Origin: Ifrita kowaldi
Lineage: Eukaryota; Chordata; Aves; Passeriformes; Cinclosomatidae
Assembly: GCA_013398055.1 (NCBI GenBank)
Contig: VZRS01010693.1
Span: 190,375 to 254,374 of the forward strand
DNA: 64,000 nucleotides
Direction: 5' to 3'
The position numbers were made by a program, and so were the translations under genes. Under the pieces are notes generated by a model. The model was not told where the DNA came from, searched no databases, and saw only the letters and a program-made list of their open reading frames with translations. Positions 61,866-64,000 of the stretch are shown one piece after another (position 1 is the stretch's first letter; the number at the start of each line of letters is the position of its first letter).

Positions 61866-64000
61866 TTCTCACACTTCTACAGTAACACACTTTAACATTT
61901 AATGCTTCCAGGACTCTGCCAAAAATATTTCTTTCATTATGAAATTTAATTCTGTCCCCCCAATTTTATTTGTCTTGCCTATTTTTCTTGCTCTTCTTTA
62001 TTTGTTCTTTCATTCACATTTTCCTTTGGCTTCCATTACGCTCCCGAATATTTCAGTCTTTTTAAAATTAGTTCTTCTTTTTCCTCCTTTTTCCACATGC
62101 TGTTAAAGAATTGTGTCTTTTCATCCCCAACAATATTTCTCTTTTCGTTCCTCATTATCCCTAGGTATCTCAAACCTGTCTTCAGAACTGCCCTGTTTTA
62201 CAGGGCCGCAGTTGCAGCTCACAAACATTGTTTCATAGCACCCTAATTTTCAAGATTTTAATTATATCTGAAGTTTTGCCAATTATATGGTGAACTTCTG
62301 CATTGGAAAGAATAAGACCACAGCCTTCTATACTCAGAACTGAAAAGCTTACAATAGAAAAAAATGTACCATTTGTTGAAGAATAGAGATAACGGGGGAA
62401 AAGCAGTGTGTCAAGGTTCTTGGTTAAACAATAATCTCTTACAGAGCACTCATTACTGCTAAATAATTGCCTGTGTTGGGAGAAAGATTTCTATGTGAAG
62501 AGAGGTTCAAGAAGGTCAGTTATCTAGTGGTAATGACCATAGCGGTCATTAAAGGGTATTAATGCTATTAAGAACAGAACTTTAACTTTTTATTGAAGTT
62601 TTTATTTAAATGATATTAACTTTGATTCAACTTTTAATTGAGGTGCAACCATCCAAATTCTATAGTCAGGAACTAAGAAGTAATGAACATAAAATTACAT
62701 GTTCTTTTCTTAGGCTGATAGATCTTTAATATATTATAATTTCAGGAGTCTCTACAGAGCAGTTATTAGTATAAAACTATTCAGAGGTATTCTATTAGAA
62801 TTAGGGCTGGGTGATTGATTCAGGAAAAAATCCCATCTTGACCCATGGCAAATGCAGACAGTATATTTTCTGAATCAAAAAGAACTTCTTTTCATAAATA
62901 TAGTTGCATGCAATCTCAAAACAGTTGCTAAGTTAAAGTAGTCCTCTGGTGCCTAAAAATGCTCTGGCTTATAAACCTGATGCATGGTGGCAGCAGTGCT
63001 GATTTCATTCTGAATTGAATTTATAGCTCCGTACTAAGTTCAGCACTTGTTGTATAGAGAATCTCATGCTGAAAGTACGTAGGGACAGTACTACTGCTGT
63101 CCTTCCAGACGCTACGAGAACCAGAATCAGGGTATGGCAGGGGCTCCCAGGAACAGGAAACACGAGCTACTACATGGAAGGACTGAGCTAGTACTGAGTA
63201 GCCCTCCTGGTCCAACTTTTTGTGTTGTCTTTTTCTCTAGGACATTTCAGTAATAAGCTACTGAGTAAGTCTAAAGGGCTGAAGCACTAGAAAAGAGATG
63301 TGAGACTGGAAAATTAACTCTCAGGGATCCAGAGAAGTATCACTTGTTATGTCACCTTCTACTCTTGCAACAGAATATTTTGTCCTTGCCTTTCAAACCT
63401 GAGGATACAGTAACATGCTGTAAAATGAAAAATCAAACCCATCATACTAACAGAACAAAATACTAAACATTGTTTCATTCACATGGAGGAATGATAGGCA
63501 AAATAACGGCTGATGTACGATAGGAGTTAATCACATTGCCAAGTGCAGGTCTGGGTAAGTGCTGAGACTTGAGTAAGAAAGGAACAGCATAGCCTGCTGA
63601 GGACTGCAAGCTGAACAGAATCCTCTATGCTGTCATGGCAACTTTTCAAGGTACAACTTCAGAGCCAAAAGCTCTATTGTATTTATGAAAAACTATGACG
63701 TTAAGAGAGATCTAGCAGTCTTAAAAAGTTGCAAGGAGGAAAGAATCTCAGGGTAAGGCATTTGTAACAAAGGAGAACATGCTATTCAAAAGATTTTTTT
63801 TCTGCTTTTATATTAATGCTTCAAATAAAGCAAATTATGTCAAATAGTAGTTATTTATTGCCTTATTATCTGAAAGGGTTTTTTGGTGGTGAGGAAAAGT
63901 GCCAATTGACCTTACTCCAGGAAAAAGTTCTGGGTTTTGGAAATGTTCTGGGTGTTTCCAAAACTTCCAAGACAATATTAAACTTTCAGTTCCATAATTT

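Larger units (their letters stand above)
48477..64000 (+). other. AKAP6: AKAP6 intron, 5' 15.5 kb (continues beyond window)
   Basis: Starts with the consensus donor GTAAGT. The following mammalian exon begins AEVQLCYLEAQRDAVEQ; nothing encoding it was seen up to 64000, so the intron runs out of the window. It is AT-rich throughout. Visible features are a 17-bp tandem repeat, a poly-A tract, one MIR-like remnant and a possible cryptic terminal exon at 52962, all listed separately. No other gene was recognised on either strand. Confidence 0.8.

Noticed and set aside
62155..62175. Recursive splice site (CCCTAG|GTATCT after a long pyrimidine tract)
   Set aside because: The upstream tract is good, but the donor half is weak and recursive sites are typical of much longer introns. 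There is no evidence beyond the motif. Similar AG|GT combinations at 6000 and 51752 are also chance-level.
1..64000. CRISPR array, operon, prophage, toxin-antitoxin or other microbial-type system
   Set aside because: The window is spliced vertebrate nuclear DNA dominated by introns of one gene. None of the repeats have CRISPR-like spacer structure and no clustered short genes are present.
1..64000. tRNA, rRNA or known microRNA genes in the introns
   Set aside because: No cloverleaf-type or rRNA-like segment was recognised on reading either strand. A covariance-model scan would be needed to exclude small RNAs fully.

Overview
This is a vertebrate nuclear genome window, most likely from a bird. 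It holds the 5'-central part of one protein-coding gene, AKAP6 (A-kinase anchoring protein 6, also called mAKAP), on the + strand. Five coding exons with canonical AG/GT borders were recognised: 905-1156, 6244-8040, 30730-30852, 46956-47052 and 48313-48476. Spliced together they give 811 codons without a stop. They correspond to the stretch from about residue 109 of the mammalian protein to the end of the first spectrin-like repeat. The first coding exon (N-terminal ~108 residues) lies upstream of the window. The exons for later spectrin repeats and the PKA-anchoring helix lie downstream. About 96% of the window is intron. The avian assignment rests on short introns with few young SINEs, a degenerate solo LTR like a family widespread in birds (44244-44834), and only worn remnants of CR1/L3-type LINEs and CORE-SINE/MIR-like elements. 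The species cannot be named. Layout: 1-904 is intron with a GT microsatellite. 905-8040 holds the DICED-starting exon, a 5.1 kb intron with a strong G-quadruplex motif, and the large 599-codon Ser/Thr-rich exon that in mammals carries docking sites for adenylyl cyclase 5, PDK1 and MEF2. 8041-30729 is a 22.7 kb intron. Its only striking part is a GC- and CpG-rich island (about 25.5-27.4 kb) tied up with assembly damage: a 498-bp block present twice with two mismatches, two single-N joins, a 47-bp minisatellite, an 895-N gap and a C/T-only tract. 30730-48476 holds three small exons that together encode one complete spectrin repeat. 48477-64000 is the start of another long intron; the next coding exon was not found. 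The encoded protein segment is a scaffold. The Ser/Thr-rich part gathers cAMP, phosphoinositide and calcium signalling enzymes, and the spectrin repeats place the complex at the nuclear envelope of muscle cells and neurons. No new multi-gene system, CRISPR array, operon or RNA gene was found. The observations most worth following up are the probable mis-assembly around the CpG island (a misplaced contig whose end matches the edge of the large gap), the island as a possible internal AKAP6 promoter, a lineage-specific in-frame 10-residue duplication in the large exon, and the conserved internal methionine that fits the start of the short mAKAP-beta isoform.
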